Source: Sphingobacterium alimentarium
GTDB lineage: Bacteria; Bacteroidota; Bacteroidia; Sphingobacteriales; Sphingobacteriaceae
Reading direction: 5' to 3'
Assembly: GCF_004342685.1 (NCBI RefSeq)
Contig: NZ_SMBZ01000022.1
Span: 1-53,534, forward strand
Length of the DNA stretch: 53,534 nucleotides
Under the pieces are notes generated by a model, which saw only the letters and a program-made list of their open reading frames with translations, did not search any database and was not told the origin of the DNA. Positions 50,840 to 53,534 of the stretch are shown piece after piece. Every line of letters starts with the position of its first letter. Position 1 is the stretch's first letter. The position numbers and the translations under genes are program-made.

Positions 50840-51919
50840 ATGATTAGTAAAGAAGAAAAAATAAAAAACTTTGATCCCTCTCAGCCCGGTCTAGCAGATG
50901 CAAGCATCTACGGCCTGCCATTTACGGCTGAGGAATCCGAAATAATTATTATTCCCGTGCCATGGGAAGTAACAGTAAGTTATGGTGCAGGTGCGTCAGA
51001 AGGTCCTGCGGCGATTCTAGATGCCTCATTTCAAGTGGACTTGTTGCATCAGGAATTTCCGGAATTATGGAAATTGGGAATTTATATGGATGAAGCTCCA
51101 GCACAGTGGGCACAAAGTTCAGCAACTCATAAAGCGCTTGCCCTACCGATTATCGAGGCTTTAGAGTCCGGTGAGGATATCAGTACAAACCAGGCATTGA
51201 AAGTGGATCTGGACACGATTAATGCGGCATCTGCAAAGTTGAATGCTGAATTGAAATCACGCGTAGAAGAGTGGACTGCTAAAGGCAAAAAGGTAATTTT
51301 ATTAGGGGGAGATCATTCCACACCACTAGGATATTATCAGGCTTTAGCATCACAGTATAGCGATTTTGGTATTTTGCATTTCGATGCACATATGGATTTA
51401 CGTAAAGCGTATGAAGGATTTAAGTATTCGCATGCGTCGATTATGTACAATGCAATTCAAATCCCACAGATCAGCAAGCTGGTACAAGTGGGAATCCGTG
51501 ATTTCTGTGAACAAGAAGTTGATGTGGTGAAATCTTCATCAAAAGTTAAGGTTTTCACAGATGCGGATTTGAAAAAAGCACAATTTGAAGGCAAAACATG
51601 GCAACAACAAGTCGATGAAATCATTTCATTGTTGCCTGAGCACGTAGCGGTAAGTTTTGATATTGATGCTTTGTATCAATGGTATTGTCCGAATACGGGT
51701 ACACCGGTGCCGGGTGGATTGTCTTATGAGCAAGCGGTGTACGCCTTATCCAGTTTGGCAGAATCGGGACACAAGATAATTGGTATGGATTTGGTAGAAG
51801 TTGCCCCGGGTGAGCAAGATGAGTGGGATGGCAATGTCGGTGCTCGATTATTGTTCCATATGTGTGGCGCTTTAGCGAAAAACAATGGATTATTTGTAGG
51901 TAATAAAATAGAATTTTAA
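50840..51919 (+). CDS. agmatinase/arginase (ureohydrolase) family protein
   Basis: From ATG 50840 the protein has 359 residues. The two-manganese site of ureohydrolases is visible: GGDHST, then DAHMDLR, then SFDIDALYQWYCPNTGTPVPGG, with EVAPG toward the C-terminus. These enzymes hydrolyse guanidino compounds such as agmatine, formimidoylglutamate or arginine to urea or formamide plus an amine. Which substrate this one uses is open; agmatinase is a common annotation in this phylum. It is cytoplasmic and monocistronic. Confidence 0.88.
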   Translation: MISKEEKIKNFDPSQPGLADASIYGLPFTAEESEIIIIPVPWEVTVSYGAGASEGPAAILDASFQVDLLHQEFPELWKLGIYMDEAPAQWAQSSATHKALALPIIEALESGEDISTNQALKVDLDTINAASAKLNAELKSRVEEWTAKGKKVILLGGDHSTPLGYYQALASQYSDFGILHFDAHMDLRKAYEGFKYSHASIMYNAIQIPQISKLVQVGIRDFCEQEVDVVKSSSKVKVFTDADLKKAQFEGKTWQQQVDEIISLLPEHVAVSFDIDALYQWYCPNTGTPVPGGLSYEQAVYALSSLAESGHKIIGMDLVEVAPGEQDEWDGNVGARLLFHMCGALAKNNGLFVGNKIEF

Positions 51920-51940
51920 CATTACTTGTTATTGTAACTA

Positions 51941-51975
51941 AAAAAGCAGATTTTGAAAAAAGTCTGCTTTTTTTT
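51941..51975 (+). terminator. terminator after the agmatinase-family gene
   Basis: AAAAAGCAGA / TCTGCTTTTT stem with an A-rich 12-nt loop, followed by more T. Confidence 0.8.
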
Positions 51976-52085
51976 ATTATTGTAGCATAGGACGGTATTT
52001 TTTCGTTATATTTTACATATGTATTACGTCCTAAGAATAGTAATTATTTATTCATTCTACTAAACAATTTTTATTCAATCAAATT

Positions 52086-52919
52086 ATGATAAACTTCAGA
52101 TTCCATCTTATCGCATTCCTTTTTGTTATATGCTCATCGGTAAGTATTCAAGCACAATCATTAAAAAATATAGGTAAAAAACTTGGACAAAAGGCTGAAG
52201 CATATGTGGAGAAAAAAGCAGAAGAAAGCTTGAAATCGACTACAACAACACAAACCACTGCGGCACAAAAGAGCCAAACAGGCGGACCTTTTGAGGATTT
52301 GCAAGGGATGAAGTACGATTATAATCGAGGAACAACGCTGATATTCGAAGATGATTTTAGCGGCGAAGTGATAGGGGAGATGGCTCTAAAATGGACGAGC
52401 AATGGTAGAGGTGAGGTCGCTGATGTGTCTATTGCGGAAGGCAAATGGCTTCGTTTGTTTGATGGCAATACCTACAAAATAAAAGACCTAATCCGCATTC
52501 CTGTGGATTTCACTGTGGAGTTTGATGTGTTGACACTATCTGAAAATGATAATAAGTTTGCCTTGGATTTTGGGTTTGATTATCAAAAGGCTGTTGGTAA
52601 GCATTACTATTTAGCTTATCAGAATCCTTTGAATGTGCAAGCTTCTTATTGGTTCAATAAATTTGATTTTGCGAGTAAGGAAGTTCAACCAAATAAAAGG
52701 AGTGAAGTGAAAGCTAATATGTCCTATTTTGCGAATGATATCATGAAAGTGAAAATTCGTGTAGATGGAGAGCGTATGCGTACTTATATCAATGATTACA
52801 AAGTATTAGACACAGAAATGGCTGATCCGATGACCAAAAAATACTTTTATCTCGCGTTGAATAGTGATGACAAGACAGCTGAAGTTTATATATCTAATTT
52901 TAGAATAGATAAAATTTAA
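52086..52919 (+). CDS. secreted protein with jelly-roll-like (LamG-type) domain, unknown function
   Basis: The 277-residue protein has a signal peptide (FHLIAFLFVICSSVSIQAQ), a short Lys/Ala/Glu helical stretch (KKLGQKAEAYVEKKAEESLK), a Thr/Gln linker and then a beta-rich domain (LIFEDDFSGEVIGEMALKW, FTVEFDVLTLSENDNKFALDF, KVKIRVDGERMRTYINDYKVL). The pattern resembles concanavalin/LamG-like domains that precede OmpA domains in Bacteroidota, but no OmpA part follows. It may bind glycan in the periplasm or outside. Function is not known. Confidence 0.72.
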   Translation: MINFRFHLIAFLFVICSSVSIQAQSLKNIGKKLGQKAEAYVEKKAEESLKSTTTTQTTAAQKSQTGGPFEDLQGMKYDYNRGTTLIFEDDFSGEVIGEMALKWTSNGRGEVADVSIAEGKWLRLFDGNTYKIKDLIRIPVDFTVEFDVLTLSENDNKFALDFGFDYQKAVGKHYYLAYQNPLNVQASYWFNKFDFASKEVQPNKRSEVKANMSYFANDIMKVKIRVDGERMRTYINDYKVLDTEMADPMTKKYFYLALNSDDKTAEVYISNFRIDKI

Positions 52920-53104
52920 TTGTTTCTCTTTTTTGCTTTTTCTTATTTACTGTCGCGAAATAAAATACACTTTCGTTCTTGTAAAGAAACTTAATTTACT
53001 ATGTAACTACTCAGGTTCTTTTTTCTTTTTTGACTTGATCTCAAGGCGTATTTTTTTCAATTTTCATTTTCAGGAATTTAGGTCATTTTATCCACATTTC
53101 ACTG

Positions 53105-53534
53105 TATAACTTTTACTCTTATTTTTAGGCTTTAAATGCGGTTTTTTGTAATTATCAGAACGGCCATAATGGATAACAAGAACTTTACGAAATTAGTTGA
53201 ATTGCTCGAACATGAATCAGCGGCCCGTATCGCATCTGAAACATCCAGATTAGCCGAAAATGCAGTTTCTCAGCAAATCATTTCAGATCTGAATGCTACT
53301 ATTAAACAACTTAATGAAACCATAGGTGGGCTTCTGGAAGAAATACGTTTGCTAAAGGGGCCTAAAAAAATAGTAGAAACAGCTCTCTTCCTCCTTCAAA
53401 AGATGAAAACAGCCCTCCTCGAACCACTAGTTTACGAATATCCAGCGGGAAGTCTTCCGGAGGTCAAAAGGGGCATGAAGGCAGTACTTTAAAGATGAGC
53501 GCTTGCCCTGAGGACATTGTAGAACACAGTCCGG
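53105..53534 (+). mobile_element. left part of an IS66-family element
   Basis: The transposase gene begins here and runs out of the window. The left end is not fixed; no terminal repeat can be matched without the right end. The stretch 52920-53104 has no gene and only T-rich sequence. Confidence 0.5.
53169..53534 (+). pseudogene. IS66 family transposase, 5' part, out of frame at A7, cut by window
   Basis: From ATG 53169 (MDNKNFTKLVELLEHE) the frame encodes the N-terminal coiled coil of an IS66 TnpC-type transposase (LNATIKQLNETIGGLLEEIRLLKGPKK). At the A7 run 53354-53360 the expected frame is lost. Reading on with one extra base gives NSRNSSLPPSKDE, GGQKGHEGSTLKM and ACPEDIVEH, the conserved IS66 linker and zinc-finger entry, to the right window edge. 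In the unshifted frame the ORF ends at 53490-53492. Either a one-base loss or slippage on A7 explains it. The rest lies outside. Confidence 0.75.

Noticed and set aside
1..53534. CRISPR array, prophage or known defence system
   Set aside because: No regularly spaced repeats, phage structural genes or defence enzymes were seen; the IS elements and tRNA repeat account for the accessory signals.

Overview
The window looks like a chromosomal segment from a Bacteroidota bacterium, most probably a Sphingobacteriaceae member close to Sphingobacterium. The evidence is: Bacteroidota-type promoters (TTTG, about 19-20 bp, then TAnnTTTG) before many genes; very few Shine-Dalgarno sequences; many small lipoproteins; ISAon1-type, IS1380, IS1182 and IS66 elements; and family pairs common in this phylum (DUF2339/DUF3999, YafY/DinB, zapA-6S RNA-rny). 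The genus is an inference from protein character, not from a database search.

Layout. 1-6.2 kb is an accessory zone. An IS1380-family transposase enters from the left edge and abuts a decayed IS1182-type remnant that has replaced the 3' half of an ECF sigma factor gene. Next come an FkbM methyltransferase, a tRNA-Leu(CAA), a Tat-exported Gfo/Idh/MocA oxidoreductase, an intact two-ORF ISAon1-type element, and a second identical tRNA-Leu(CAA). 6.3-12.7 kb is a TetR-controlled tripartite RND efflux operon on the minus strand. 12.7-15.5 kb holds a candidate small RNA, a small membrane protein, a heme c lipoprotein, an SCO1/SenC copper protein, a lipoprotein and a DUF4442 protein. 15.6-16.8 kb is an MFS transporter interrupted by one in-frame stop. 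16.8-20.7 kb has a minus-strand group (DUF4905, LysM protein, uridine kinase, tiny Cys-rich protein) divergent from a NfeD/ClpP-class membrane protease.

20.8-31.1 kb is mostly minus-strand housekeeping: a lipoprotein, a PA0069-type radical SAM protein, polyphosphate kinase, a membrane-anchored unknown protein with DJ-1 and flavin-reductase neighbours, the DUF2339/DUF3999 pair and YchF. 31.2-36.5 kb is plus strand: a His-rich secreted protein, a polysaccharide deacetylase lipoprotein, an unknown 162-aa protein, a DoxX protein and a large MscS-type channel. 36.5-44 kb is minus strand: a BaiN/HI0933-type flavoprotein, a small membrane protein, a broken gene beside a perfect 20-bp inverted repeat, purL, and an exported sugar-isomerase-like protein.

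44.3-49.2 kb is a core cluster: pheT, a coiled-coil protein (possible ZapB analogue), zapA, a 6S RNA (6S-Flavo type) and rny. 49.2-53 kb has a YafY/WYL regulator convergent with a DinB protein, an agmatinase-family enzyme and a secreted protein. The right edge enters an IS66-family transposase that is out of frame at an A7 run.

I found no CRISPR array, prophage or clear defence system. The points most worth following up are the sigma-transposase chimera, the stop-interrupted transporter, the candidate small RNA, genes with promoter elements 4 nt from the start codon (leaderless mRNAs), and several unexplained inverted repeats.
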